From: Rhizophagus clarus
Taxonomy: Eukaryota; Glomeromycota; Glomeromycetes; Glomerales; Glomeraceae
Direction of reading: 5' to 3'
DNA length: 64,000 bases
NCBI GenBank assembly: GCA_015698045.1
Contig: BLAL01000194.1
Span: 558,001 to 622,000 of the forward strand
Shown: piece after piece, positions 25,200-37,641 of the stretch
How the letters are laid out: every line of letters starts with the position of its first letter
Numbering within the stretch: the stretch's first letter is position 1
The notes under the pieces: generated by a model
Databases searched by the model: none
Seen by the model: only the letters and a program-made list of their open reading frames with translations
What the model was told of the DNA's origin: nothing
Made by a program: the position numbers and the translations under genes

Positions 25200-25841
25200 A
25201 TGGTATTATCATTAAATTGCTTACTTACTGAAGAAAAAGTTATTGTCAATGTGATTATTGGCATGACTACCAAAATCAATGATGTCGATATTGAATTTAA
25301 AGACTTAAATATTGAATGTTTTACAAAAATTCTCCCTCGTAAAGAAAAAATTAAAAACAGAGGAATAACAGAAATGAAAATCTGGAAACTTAATCGTAAA
25401 GTTTCAAGCAAGCCTACTCCAGAAATTAAAGTTGAGAATTGTGACGAAATGATGCATCCTACAGATGACCTTGCTGATTATTTTAATGAAGAAAACAAAA
25501 AACCTGAGAAAAAGTTGATTCATATCATAATACAACCACTTTTCCAAACCATGATGGCGACTATTTAAGACAATATTAGAGGCGTGTAACAAAAGTGGAA
25601 AACTGAAATTTGGTTTTGGAACACGGGTATGAAGTCAAATTTATTTGAATTTCCTGAATACTTAACTCAGCGTTTATATCTTGCATCAGCAGTGTCTGGA
25701 ACCTTTAAAGATAAGAAGCATATTACCCTTAAACTGCTCGATGCCTATTATAAATCTTTCGTTTATGGATATGGTGCATATTCAACCACTGGTATTGTCA
25801 AGTTTGATATTATGAATGGTGATAAATTCAAAATGAAGTAA
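25200..25841 (+). pseudogene. Crinkler (CRN)-type N-terminal domain gene, fossil
   Basis: The first part begins MVLSLNCLLTEEK and ends with PTDDLADYF and LIHIIIQP. This matches the layout of the ubiquitin-like Crinkler N-terminal domain: a hydrophobic LNCLV-like strand, an IWKL-like strand, a P-T-x-x-L-x-x-YF turn, and an IHIIVQ-like last strand. A second piece with protein-like text (FEFPEYLTQRLYLASAVSGT) follows and may be the remains of the C-terminal part. Crinklers are secreted or host-targeted effector-like proteins with toxin-like C-terminal domains, and they are numerous in Rhizophagus. The copy looks broken, with few breaks, and old enough to have lost recognisable C-terminal motifs. 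Confidence 0.6.
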
Positions 25842-26139
25842 TATGGGAATTGTTTGCAACAAATAATTTATTTTTTTGGTTTTATCGGGAGGGTAAAACC
25901 ATTCATTTATATTTTAAAACACATGAAAGTTAAAAAAGGCAATGAATTTGTTTAATAATTCTTAAGCTGTTCTTGTATCTATTCTTTGAGTATGAAGTAA
26001 TACACAGGAAAAGCTGAATAATTGTTAGAGGATAGATTCAAAAGCTTAGTTAGAGTATGAAGAAAAAAGTGTTTGTATAATGCAAAGATCAGCAAATATA
26101 AAATTTCATACGTCATGTTTTACAGAAATCTAATTTCAA

Positions 26140-26335
26140 AATTTTATTTATTTTTTCGTCTTTAACTCAAGCTTTTTTAATTGTGGGATTGGGTCACGAA
26201 GTATTAAAATGGCAAGTTGCACGAAATTTGTCAAATGATCAACTGATCATCACTTAACATTCATGAACTTTTTAAAAAAAAAAAAAAATTTTTTTTCTCT
26301 TACTCATTTTTACATTTACAAATTTAACAGAAAAT
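26140..26335 (+). promoter_or_regulatory. Upstream region shared with the 11.8-kb paralogue
   Basis: It has the same order of blocks as before 11787: TATTAAAATGG, GTTGCACGAA, TTAACATTCA, an A-run then T-run, TTTACATTTACAAATTTAAC and AGAAAATATGACC at the start. The match shows that both genes descend from a duplication that included about 200 bp of 5' flank. Confidence 0.6.
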
Positions 26336-27860
26336 ATGACCAAACAATTTTTTCCAAATTTAAGTCAAAATTATATAGAGATTTTAGAAGATGATGAATA
26401 TTACGATGTTACTATTGAAATTGGGGAGGATCCAAACGTAAAAATATTTCGTGCACATTTGATCATCCTGTATTACCGTTCTTCTTTTTTGCGACGAATT
26501 TTAGCTTCCAACAAAAAAAATGATAACGATGTTTTGTTTCATATAAAGTTATCAAATATTACACCAGAAATCTTTCAAATTATTTTAAAGTAAGTTATAA
26601 TATATTAATATTTATTAGTATTTTAAATATCTTAAAATTTATTATAAATTTTTATTATTTAGATATATTTATGGTGGTATCATTTCATTAAATGAACAAG
26701 AACCTTCGGAAACTTTAAAAATTTTGGTTGCTGCTGATCAGTTGCTTCTTCAAGAATTAACAGATTATTTACAAAGATATTTAATTGAAAATAAATCCGA
26801 ATGGATGGAACAATATTTTGAACTCATTTATCAAACAAGTTTTCAATCTAATTCTTTATTAGAACTTCAAGAGTATTGTACAAATTTAATGGCTAAATCT
26901 CCTGAAAAAATACTTAAATCACTTGATTTTACCTCTCTTTCTGAAAAGTCACTGGTTTCGCTCATTAAAAGAGATGATTTGCAAATGAAAGAAATAGAAA
27001 TCTGGGAATACGTTTTAGAATGGGGTCTTGAAAAAAATCCTACACTTCTTCCAGATCCTACAACTTGGTCAGATGATGATTTCAAAATGATGGAAAATAC
27101 TTTACAACATTGTTTACCTTTAATTAGATTTTTTAGCTTGGCTTCAGAAGAATTCATTCAAAGAGTTCATCCGTACAAAAAACTTTTAAAACATCAACTT
27201 TATGAAGAATTGTTGAATTCTTATTTAAATCCTAATAGTATACCAAATGATGATATTTTACTTCCTAGATATAAAAATATTGATGGAATTATTGATTCGA
27301 AAATTGTTAATTTAAATATTGTATCTCTAATTTCAAGATGGATTGATAAAATAGATATTAAAAGCAAGTTTATTTATACAAGGGAATTATATTTGCCATA
27401 TGAGTTTAAATTATTATTAAGAGGAAGCCGGGATGGATTTACTCCTAAAAAGTTCCATGAATTATGTGATGATAAACTTTGTACCGTAACATTCGTTAAA
27501 ATAAAAGAAACAGAAGAAATTGTTGGAGGTTATAATCCTTTAGAATGGAGATCGGCCAGTGATTCATCATTTATTAGAACCAAAGATAGTTTCATATTTT
27601 CTTTTAAAAATAAAAATGATTTTAAAAATCCAATTTTAAGTCATATAATTAATAGATATTGTGCATTGTTTTATAGTAAGATGGTCGGGCCTATGTTTGG
27701 TAGTGATCTTGAAATTGGTGTAAAAGGAGGTAATTATTCAACAGAATATAATTTTTGTCGGAGTAGAAAATTACATTATGAAAAAAAGATAAGGAATACA
27801 GATGATTGCTTTTTAATAGAAGATTATGAAGTATTTCAAATTATAAAGAGACGTGATTAA
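26336..27860 (+). CDS. BTB/POZ-BACK-TLDc domain protein, intact
   Basis: Exons 26336-26589 and 26663-27860 join inside the Lys codon before YIYGG, the same intron position and phase as in the 11.8-kb gene, and give 483 residues. BTB is at about 20-120 (DVTIEIGEDPNVKIFRAHLI), BACK at about 140-255 (LMAKSPEKILKSLDF, MKEIEIWEYVLEWG) and TLDc at about 297-483 (SKIVNLNIVSLISRWI, LLLRGSRDGFT, GGYNPLEW, GPMFG). All three domains are complete. Compared with its paralogue at 11787, most change is in the BTB loop after SNKKNDN and in the last 70 residues, where the TLDc tail varies between all copies here. Its likely role is that of an adaptor protein; partners are unknown. Confidence 0.92.
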
Positions 27861-28955
27861 TATTCGTGTTATATAATTTATATAATAAATGCAACAATAG
27901 ATTGGCCAAATAAAAAGCAAATATTTTATTTCAATTTACGTATGCTGAATTGCACACAAGTTTACATTTTGATGCTTTCTGTAAAATAATTTTGGTATTA
28001 TATATTTTAAAATGTAGTGCAAATATTTTAATTACTTTACATTTGTCAATCATATTGCTGAAGTTTTCAATATATTATTTTAGGTTTTGATATTTGATAT
28101 TTGTAAAATTCATATACATATTAGATCTGTTTACCTATATTTTTGATTGGTTTTGAGAATTGTGTAACCCGTTCAGTACAATTTTTGTGTTCTACAAAAA
28201 AGTAGAATTTCTTTGATCACAATTTAAAATAAAAACAAATGTGTTATTAATTGGTTATTGTTGGAAATTTTTGTGTTAACCAATGTAAATACCACCGTGC
28301 AATATCTATATTATCGTACACTAATGCAAGTCATGCTTTCTATCAACTATATAAAGTTTATCAAAAATCTAATTAATGATATCGATAAATAGTGAAATTT
28401 TACTCACCATTTTAATATTGTACACAAATAAACTATTACCGTTCAATATTGTATTTTTGAAATCTATAATCCCTGAAATAAAGTTGTGTGGTGTACTATT
28501 CGGAATCTTAACATATTTTTGTTATTATGTTGAAAGAGTACAAGATAGAATTTCTTTCGCAACTAGCCCAAATAAACTTTAAAGCTATCAATATCATAAG
28601 AAATATCAATCGATCCATCAATTTTTTTTGTAAATTTTTAAAATTAAACAAAAATTTAGTGGAATGCATGTTAAATTAATAATTCATATTATAAATAATT
28701 AACTGCTATTTCACTTTTCAGATTTGGTGTTAGTAAAGTTGATGTAATATGTAATATATCGTGTTTTTTTTTTTGCTTTCAATTCGTCTAAAAAATTGTT
28801 ATAATTTTAGAACAAACTCAGCTTTAAATCTTAAATTATATTTCAAAGCAAGTCAGGTTATTAAACATATTAAATGATTTTTATCACAACAAAAACAAAA
28901 TTAATATAAAAAAATTTGGCTTTAATTTGATAAATGAATAGAAATATATAAATTT
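27861..28955. other. AT-rich intergenic region
   Basis: No supported gene between the intact plus-strand copy and the minus-strand pseudogene. The open frame at 28376-28582 is AT-rich and has no family features. The 3' ends of the two BTB genes face each other across this region. Confidence 0.5.
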
Positions 28956-28959
28956 AAAA

Positions 28960-30453
28960 ATCGTTCATTTTTTTTTTTTTTTTAATTTGAAATATTTCAT
29001 AATTTTCTATTGAAAAATAATCTGTATTTCTTATCTTTTTTTCATAATTTTATTGTTTACAACAATAAAAGTCAAATTCTTTTGAATCATTATTTCCTTT
29101 CACAAATATATTAAGATTATTTATATCAAATGTAGAACACGTTCAGTATGATAAAATAATGCTTGATTCATATTCTTGACACGACTTAAAATTGCATCTT
29201 TAAAATTATTTTTGCTTTTAAATGAAAATATAAAACTATTTTTAGCTTTACCAAATTCACCATCAATAATAATACTTGAGTTCCATTTCAAGGGATTATA
29301 TCCTCCAATAATTTCTTCTGTACCCTTTATTTTAATAAATGTTACAGTATGAAATATATTATCACATAATTCATGGAACGTTTTAGGAGTGAATCCATCA
29401 CGACTTCCTCTTAATAATAGTTTAAATTCATATGGTAAATAAAACTCTGTTATGTAAGCAAATTTACTGGTAATATTAATTTTACCAATCCATCTTGAAA
29501 TTAAAGATGCAATATTCAGATTAACAATTTTAGAATCAATAATTCCTTCATATCTAGGAAGTAAAATATTATCATTTGGTTCGCTACTAGAATTTAAGTA
29601 TGAATTTAACAATTCTTCATATAGTTGATTGTTTAAAAGCCTTTTATATGGATGAACTTTTTGTATAAATTCATCAGAAGATAAACTGAAAAATCTAATT
29701 AAAGTTACAGTACATCTGACCAAGTTGTAGGATCTGGAAGAAGTGTAAGATTTTTTTCAAAACCCCATTTTAGTACGTGTTCCCAAAATTTAATTTCTTT
29801 CATTTGTAAATCATCTCATCATCTCTTTTAATGAGCGAAACCAATAAATTTTCAGGAAGGAATGTAAAGTCAAATGAATTAAATACTTTTTGAGGAGATT
29901 TAGCTATATAATTTGTACAATATTGTTGAAGTTCTAATAAAGAATTAGATTGAAAACTTGTTCGATAAACAAGTTCAAAATATTATTTTATCCACTCAGA
30001 TTTATTTTCGATCAAATATTTTTGTAAATAATCAATTAGTTCTTGAAGAAGTAGTTGATCAGCAGCAACCAAAACTTTTAAAATTTCAAAGGTTCTTGCT
30101 CATTTAACGAAATGATCCCATCATAAATGTACCTAAATTATTAAAAAAACATTTTATAATAAATACAAATATTTAAGATGCAAATAATAAGAAAGGATTG
30201 TAACTTACTTTAAAATAATTTGAAAGATCTCTGGAGAAATATTTGTCAACTTAACGTGAGTCAAGGCATCATTATCATTTTTTTTGTTGGAAGTTAAAGT
30301 TCGGCGCAAAAATGGGGAACGGTAGCACATGATAATCTTATGTGCATGAAACATTTGTACTTACCAACTTCGATAGTAATGTCATAATATTCATTATCTT
30401 CCAAAAATTTCTATGTAATTTTGACTTAGACCTGAAAGAAATTGTTTAGACAT
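28960..30453 (-). pseudogene. BTB/POZ-BACK-TLDc pseudogene (copy 3)
   Basis: The start MSKQFLSGLSQNYIEI is at 30453-30451. One extra T then shifts the frame within EILEDNEYYD. The segment for GEDPNVKIFRAH is shortened to a short AAG-GTTTCATGCAC-like remnant. The donor after ILK and the YIYGG exon follow; a second frame change lies near 30095, and bases are duplicated in the BACK segment near 29818. From 29723 to 29121 the BACK end and TLDc are open (RFFSLSSDEFIQKVHPYKR, SKIVNLNIASLISRWIG, LLLRGSRDGFTPK, GGYNPLKW). The TLDc tail continues in other frames to about 28960. At least four frame-disrupting changes make it a clear pseudogene, yet its text is still close to the intact neighbour at 31310. 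Confidence 0.88.
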
Positions 30454-30719
30454 TTCTCTTAAAAAGTTTGCGAATACAAAAAGTAACGAGCAAAAAAAAA
30501 AATTTATCTATTACGGATTTTAAAAAATAATCTAAGTTAACCACATTAGTTCATATTAATGATGGTAGAACCATTTTAAGAATTTAGGCTAAACGCGCTA
30601 GTTATTTAATGTTCAACATATTGTTAAAATAATTTTTAACAATTATAATGATTGCAATTAATAATACATCAGATTTGTAAACGACATAAAAATCATATTA
30701 AGAATGATCACAAGGAGCA

Positions 30720-31130
30720 GTCCAACACTTAATAATAATTTGATTTCATTGATTTCATGTTGATTGATATCTATTTTATTAATCTGTCTTGAAACCGGTG
30801 AGACATTACTTAAATTAACAACTTTCGAGTCATAATAATTTATTATCCAAGAAGTAATATATTATTACTTAATTCAATATTAGCGCCCAAATAAAATTTA
30901 AATAATCATCATATATGGTTAAACTTTTTGTAATCTGATACTTGGACGGGCAATGATTTTAAAACAACAATATCTACCTGAATATTGGGATCTTGAGACG
31001 AGAGTTTAATATTCCCATTTCCCAAACTTCATTGTCTTTAATTTGCACATCTTTTTTAGAAAGTGAATTCAAGCGACCTTGAACATTTTTTCAGGAGGTA
31101 ATTTGTACAGTTAATTGCAGGACTTTAAAT
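30720..31130 (-). pseudogene. Strongly decayed BACK-TLDc relic
   Basis: Short words of the family survive in order on the minus strand: a piece like ISRQINKIDI (TLDc start), a piece like YKKFNHI (BACK end), and the ACATTTTTTCAGGAGG block corresponding to SPEKIF near 31090. Frames are lost throughout. It is much older than the neighbouring copies. Confidence 0.5.
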
Positions 31131-31309
31131 AAAATTCCTTTTGTTAATTGAAAAAATAAATTTTTTTTTTTAATCAAAAAAGAGATAATGCTATATAGAT
31201 TTTTTTGTTCGTAAAAAATACATTTTTAACAAAAATATAGTAGGTAAAGTATTTTTTTTATTAAAAAATTTTAAATAAAACTTTAGAAAAAATATAAAAA
31301 TTTATCATT

Positions 31310-32858
31310 CTAAACACTATTCTTTTTCTTTATAATTTGAAATACTTCATAATCTTCTACTGAAAATTGTCCACCTGTATCTCTTATCTTTTTTTCATAA
31401 GTTTCTTGTCTACACCAACATTGATCATACTCTTTTAAATCATTATCCCCCGATACAAATATATGAAGATCATTCTTACCAAATATAGGACCACAGTTAG
31501 CATGATAAAGTAATGCTTTCTTCATATTCTTAACATGACTTAAAATAGAATCCTTAAAATTATTTTTACTTTTAAAAGAAAATATAAAAGTATCCTTAGT
31601 CTCACCCCATGTACCGTGACGTGTGCCAACATTACCTGAGTTCCATTTCAAAGGATTATATCCTCCGATAATCTCTTCTGTTCCTTTTATCTTGATAAAT
31701 GTTACAGTATGAGAAATATCATTGCATAATTCATGAAACCTTTTGGGAGTAAAACCATCTCGAGTTCCTCTTAATAGCAATTTAAATTCATATGGTAAAT
31801 ATAACTCTCTTGCATAAGAAAATTTGCTTTTAATATCATTATCAATCCATCTTGAAATTAAGGATGCAATATTCAGATTAACAATTTTTGAATCAATAAT
31901 TCCATCAACATTCCTATATCTAGGAAGTAAAATATTATCATTTGGTTCGCTATTAGAATTTAAATATGAGTTTAACAATTCTTCATATAGTTGATGTTTT
32001 AAAAGTTTCTTATACGGATGAACTTTTTGTACAAATTCATCAGATGATAAACTGAAAAATCTAATTAAAGGTGAACAATTTTGTAAAGTATTTTCCATCA
32101 TTTTGAAATCATTATCTGACCAAGTTGTAGGATCTGGAAGAAGTGTAGGATTTTTTTTGAGACCCCATTTTAATACATGTTCCCAAACTTCTATTTCTTT
32201 CATTTGTAAATCATCTCTTTTGATGAGCGAAATCAAAGATTTTTCAGAAAGAGAGGTAAAATCAAGCGATTTAAATATTTTTTCAGGAGATTTAGCCATT
32301 AAATTTGTACAATATTGTTGAAGTTCTAATAAAGAATTAGATTGAAAACCTGTTTGGTAAATAAGTTCAAAATGTTGTTCCACCCATTCGGACTTATTTT
32401 CAATCAAATATTTTTGTAAATAATCGATTAGTTCTTGAAGATTAAGTTGATCGGCGGCAACCAAAATTTTTAAAATTTCAGAAGGTTCTTGTTCATTCAA
32501 TGAAATAATTCCGCCATAAATATACCTAAGTAATAATTAAAATTTATGGATATATATTAAATGTTTGTAAAACATATGATAACGATAAATAAAGGGTAAT
32601 TTACTTTAAAATAATTTGAAATATTTCCGGAGAAATATTTGGCAACTTAATGTGAGCCAGGACGCCATTATCTTTATTTTTGTTGGAAGATAAAGTTCGA
32701 CGTAAAAATGGAGAACGGTAATATAGGATAATCATATGCGCACGAAATATTTTTACGTTTGGATCCTCCCCAACTTCAATAGTAATATCATAATATTCGT
32801 TATCTTCTAAAATTTCTATATAATTTTGACTTAAACCTGAAAAAAATTGCTTGGACAT
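31310..32858 (-). CDS. BTB/POZ-BACK-TLDc domain protein, intact
   Basis: Exons 32858-32605 and 32525-31310 (intron 79 nt) join in the Lys codon before YIYGG and encode 489 residues. BTB: YYDITIEVGEDPNVKIFRAH. BACK: LMAKSPEKIFKSLDF and MKEIEVWEHVLKWG. TLDc: SKIVNLNIASLISRWIDND, LLLRGTRDGFTPKRFHELC, GGYNPLKWNSG, FGKNDLHIFVSGD. The DND replaces the usual DKID of the family and is one residue shorter. This is the only whole copy on the minus strand. It sits between an old relic on each side and shares with the pseudogenes a conserved upstream block containing GCTAAACGCGCTAAACC at 32989-33005. Confidence 0.92.
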
Positions 32859-32879
32859 TGCAAAAAAGTAATTAGAAAA

Positions 32880-33010
32880 AAAAATTAATTGTTACCTGTT
32901 ACGAATTTTTGAATGAATGTTAAACAAATAAACATCGTGAACCTAAGCTAACCACGTTAATTAATGATCAACGATAGAATATCCCTACGCTAAACGCGCT
33001 AAACCATTAA
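32880..33010 (-). promoter_or_regulatory. Conserved upstream block of minus-strand BTB-TLDc genes
   Basis: The same words occur in the same order before the genes starting at 32858, 30453, 36429 and 50386: TGTTACCTGTTACGAAT, CCTAAGCTAACCA, TTAATTAATGATCA, GTAGAATATCC-like text and GCTAAACGCGCTA(AACC). The last motif is at 32989-33005, 30588-30600 and 36588-36604, and as GCTAAACGTGCTAAACC at 57209-57225, where an insertion separates it from its gene. It is the most GC-rich and best-kept part of the flank, so it may be a regulatory site; drift after recent duplication is the alternative. Confidence 0.5.
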
Positions 33011-33089
33011 TAGTTATTAAAGATCATCGTATTACATATGTTCGTAATGATTGTAATAATAAACGAAATTGTCATTTTTTATTATATTT

Positions 33090-34110
33090 TATATAATTCA
33101 CGAGTAGCAATCTATAGATTTCATATTGATGATATCTATTTTATCAATCCGTCCAAAAAAATAAATAAATTTTTCTTTTATTGAACGCCGAATTTGGTGG
33201 CTAGATAGACATTACGTCATTTAACCCGTTAGACTTCAAATGGAGACTATCTAAATACATGATCATACACTAATATACTAATCTTTTGGTATATTATTTT
33301 AACCTATGTATTTTATAAACCATACTACTCTGTTGTCTTCTCTAAAATATGAATTTAAGTCTTCGAATGTTTTTCGCTTTGTCATTGATGGAAACTATTC
33401 GCTCTCACAATTTATTTTCTTCCTTCTCAGTGGAATTGTTAATTTTTGCTTCCATCAGAGCCTTTTGCATATGACTTAGTTTCATCTCCTCTCTTGCTTC
33501 CTTAATTATCTTCACAACTTGTTCCAGTGCTACAACTTGTTCCAGTACCACATTATCTTACTTGAGTTCTCGATATTCTCTCGCTTCGTTTTCAGGTGTT
33601 TTAGTTGGAGCTGAAGGTAGTTCTATATGTCAAATAATTGAAAGGAAGCCCCAGACATTTTCTTTTCATCCTTGTAAATAGCCAGAAATTTTGTATTTAC
33701 CATCTTAGATGAGATAATACTTAAATTAACTGCTTTTGAATAATATAATTTCATTATCCAAGAAGTTATCGTTACTTAATTCATATTAGCGTCCAAATAA
33801 GATTTAATTAATTCAACATAAAGTTTAAAGTTTGTATACGGCTGAATTCTTTGTAGATACTGATGCTTGAACGAATAATGATTTTAAAAAATCCAATTAT
33901 CAAACGACATTGTAAGTATTCTCCATTTCATTAAAATCATTATATACCCAAATGTTAGGATCTGAAATAAGTTGGCAATTTTAATACATGTTCCCAAACT
34001 GTGTTTTTAATTTCTCTTTGAATAAGATTCTTTAGAAAGTATATTCAAGTGACTTTAACATTTTTGAAGGGATTTAGCCACATAATCTGCAGAAATTTTT
34101 TAATCAGTTA
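33090..34110 (-). pseudogene. Old BTB-BACK-TLDc relic interrupted by a coiled-coil gene fragment
   Basis: Family words survive on the minus strand: GRIDKIDI near 33140, DSKAVNLS near 33735, QRIQPYTNFKL near 33840, NDFNEMENTYNV near 33930 and the WEHVLK block near 33985. All frames are broken. Between about 33370 and 33650 different text is present: on the minus strand ELPSAPTKTPENEAREYREL and VKIIKEAREEMKLSHMQKAL, a charged heptad-like helix that does not belong to the BTB family, with stops within it. So a fragment of an unrelated coiled-coil gene lies inside the relic. Confidence 0.45.
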
Positions 34111-34985
34111 GAATATAATTTTTTGTTTGTAAAATATAATTATTTTTTTTATAATAAAAAAAATAATAAGTTATCAATTCTCTTAGTTTCTCATTGGAAT
34201 ATCAAAAGAAACGTTTAGCATTTTTAGTATAATTATCTTAACTTTGAAAGACTGATCTACATTTCAAAGTTTGCCTTTATAATGTTACCATTTATTACTA
34301 TTTAATATCTTTACCTTTTTCTAAAGGGTTCATTCTATCTGATCTTTTGTTATTTATTTCTTTCGATTTCTGAAGAATTTAATTTTCGTTTGTTTATACA
34401 AGTGATCAATGAACTTTAGTTATTTAATAACCGGATTTTTTATAGAATCCAGTAATTTATTGTATGAGGAAACGTATTTTATGTAATGTTTTATCAAATA
34501 ATAAACATTTATCACAAAATAAATATGATATATGTTGATTTTACCATAAATATTGCAACATATTAGGAGATTTAAATGAAGACAAAAGTTGGTCTGACAT
34601 TCCGCATCAGGTGACTAAATCTTTTCTAGCTTCTTTTAAAAAAAAAATTGGTATTCATAAATTTATGATCATGGAATCATATTAAAGTATTTTTAAACCA
34701 TTATGATGGATACGCAATACTAAAGTACTAAAGAGACTTGATTAAAAATAATTCTTATCACATTTAATTTTAATCATATATTTTATTGAATAACTTTAAT
34801 TAATTTAACAATACTTTTAATAGCTTTTTAACAAATTACTAATGCTAATTCCAAATCGTTTTCTAATAGAATATAAAAAATCTCTTATTTAATAAATTTA
34901 TAACAATATCGTAATGAAAATAACAATACTCTTAAAAAGAAATAAAAAAAATATTTTTTCGGTTTAACAGATATATGTAAATATT
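34111..34985. other. AT-rich spacer, nothing recognised
   Basis: A spacer between the old relic and the next BTB-TLDc pseudogene. There is no open frame or repeat pair that I can support. Confidence 0.4.
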
Positions 34986-34989
34986 CATT

Positions 34990-36429
34990 CTAAACACTAT
35001 TCTTTTTCTTCATAATTTGAAATACTTCATAATCCTCCATTGAAAAAATACCTACATCTCTTATTTTTTTTTTCGTAACTACAATTATAATAACAACAAC
35101 TGTCATATTCTTTTGAATCATCAGCCTCTTTCACTAATAATTTGATATCATTACCAAGTGAAGGTCAAAAATAACTTTTATTAATTATTGCACAATCCAT
35201 AAGTTTTATATGACCTAAAATTATTCTAATTTTTAAAAGGAAATATAAAACTATCTTTAGTTTTAAAATATCTTCCAGAAGATTTCCACTCCAAAGGATT
35301 ATAACCTCCATTAATTTCTTCTGTTCCTTTTATTTTAATAAATGTTACAGTGTAAAGTTTGTCATCACATAAGTTATGAAACTTTTTAGGTGTAAATCCA
35401 TCTTTGCTTCCTCTTAATAATAATTTAAAATATGATAAATATGACTCTCTTGCGTAAGCAAATTTACTTTAATATCAATTTTATCAATCCATCTTGAAAT
35501 TAATGAAGCAATATTTAAATTAACAATTTTTGAATCAATAGTTTCTTCAATGTTTCTATGCCTTGGAAGTAAAATATTATCATTTGGTTGACTATTAGAA
35601 TCTAAATAAGAATATATCAATTCATCATAAAGTTGATCACTTAGAAGTTTTTTATATGGACGAATTTTTTGCACATGTTTATTAGATGATAAACTGAAAA
35701 ATCTAATTAAAGGTAAACAATGTTGCAAAATATTTTTAATTACTGTACATTGAAATCATCATCTGACCAAGTTGTAGGATCCGGAAGAAGCGTAGAATTT
35801 TTTTCAAGTCCCCATTTTAATACGTGTTCCCAGATTTCTATTTCTTTCATTTGTAAATCATCTCTTTTAATGAGCGAAACCAATGACTTCTCAGAAAGAA
35901 AGGTAAAATCAAGTGATTTAAATATTTTTTCGGGAAATTTAGCCATAAAGTTTGTAATATTGTTAAAGTTCTAATAAAGAATTAGATTGAAAACTTGTTC
36001 GATAAACAAGTTCAAAATATTGCTCCATCCACTCTGATTTATTTTCGATCAAATATTTTTGTAAATAATGTTCTTGAAGTAATATTTGATCAGCAGCAAC
36101 CAAAAGTTTTAAAATTTCCAAAGTTTCTTGCTCATCCAACGAAATAAATCCACCATAAATGTATCTAAATGACAAAAACATTTAGGATAAATATCAAAAT
36201 ATCCATAATATTGCTAATAAATAAAATATAACTTACTTTAAAATAATTTGAAAGATTTCTGGGGAAATATTTGCCAACTTAATGTAAGTATGGAGAACGG
36301 TAGCACAGGATAATCTTATATTTTTACGTTTAGATCTTCACCAATTTCAATAGTAACATCATAATATTCATTATCATCCAAAATTTCTATGTAATTTTGA
36401 CTTAGAGCTGAAAAAAATTGTTTGGACAT
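34990..36429 (-). pseudogene. BTB/POZ-BACK-TLDc pseudogene (copy 5)
   Basis: The start is at 36429-36427 (MSKQFFSALSQNYIEILDD). The BTB exon has lost the codons for FRAH and for the segment between SPFLRRTL and HIKL. The BACK exon has a stop and a frame change at the LLEL-QQYCTN position (near 35960) and others near 35740 and 35460; the TLDc end is readable to IMKKKNSV at 34993. From about 35690 rightwards it is nearly identical to the pseudogenes at 48950 and 61413, including the BTB losses, while its left part (TLDc) is clearly different from theirs. The boundary of a tandem duplication therefore lies inside this gene, in the BACK coding part. Confidence 0.88.
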
Positions 36430-37641
36430 TTCTCTTACAAAGTTTGTGAAATACAAAAAGTAATGAGAAAAAAAAAAATTGTTACCTGTTACGAATGTTT
36501 GAATGAATGAAAAACAAATAAATATCGTTCTTTTTAAGAACCTAAGCTAACCATATTAATTAATGATCAGCAGTAGAATATCCTTAGGCTAAACGCGCTA
36601 AACCATTAATGATTAACGTATGATTGTACATTTTTTGAGGAGATTTAGTCATGTAATCTGTACAAAATTGAAAATTTTGAAATAAATTTCTTAAATGAAA
36701 AATGTAATCAGTTAGAATGTGAAAAGTGATAATGTTAGACAATGAGAAATTTTATGTTTGTAAAAAAAAAAATATAACTTTAATAGATTGAAACAATAAT
36801 TAAACAGAATAATAAAAAAAACTAAGAACACTTCTATTTTGATTATTTAATATTACATGTTGCAAAAATTTTAAGATATTATTCATTTAGTCTCTTGGTT
36901 TCACGTTAGAGTATCTAAAGAATTATTTTTTCTTCTAAATTATCTTTTTATAACTTTGTAAGGTCAGTCTTCATTTCAAAGTTTTTTACCATTTATTACT
37001 ATTTAATATTTAATTATGTAATAAAGATCCTATAGGATCCAATAATTTATGTAATATTTATCAAATATTGTATAAGCCTAACATTTATCAATGGCAATTT
37101 TTTTGTAAATATTATACAGTTAACTATTTTTGTGTAATTTGACCAAATTACCAGTTTTCCTACAGTACTATAAAATCAAAAACCATTAAACTACTTTCCT
37201 TGCCATTCTCATTATTAACAATCAAGCTTTTCCTAGAGTTGTATCATCCAAAAAATTGGGCTCATTCCACTTAAACACATCATTTAACCCCAATGTACAG
37301 TATGTCAGTGTTGTTACACCAGATTGAGCATGAGAGATCATATGGAGAAGAATATTTGATTATGACAAAAGATTAAGCAAATCATTTGAATGGTCAAATG
37401 ACCAGGTCATTTCTGAGTATTTCAAGTTATTATATTATGCTGATATTCGTTTTGAAAACCTTTGATTGTAGATCACACGTCCAAAAATTTCAGAGAAGAA
37501 TAATACATAGAAAACATTTTATTTTACAAGCAAACACTTATTTTTCTCTACATTTTTGAATCGTACAATCAAAAATACACTAGAAAACATACAAATAAAG
37601 TTTACAGTAATACTAAAACTAATTTTTATAAAAAATTCATT

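Noticed and set aside
32103-32321. Plus-strand open frame of about 72 codons, repeated opposite every BTB-TLDc copy
   Set aside because: It is the antisense shadow of the conserved BACK coding sequence, so its conservation follows from the sense gene.
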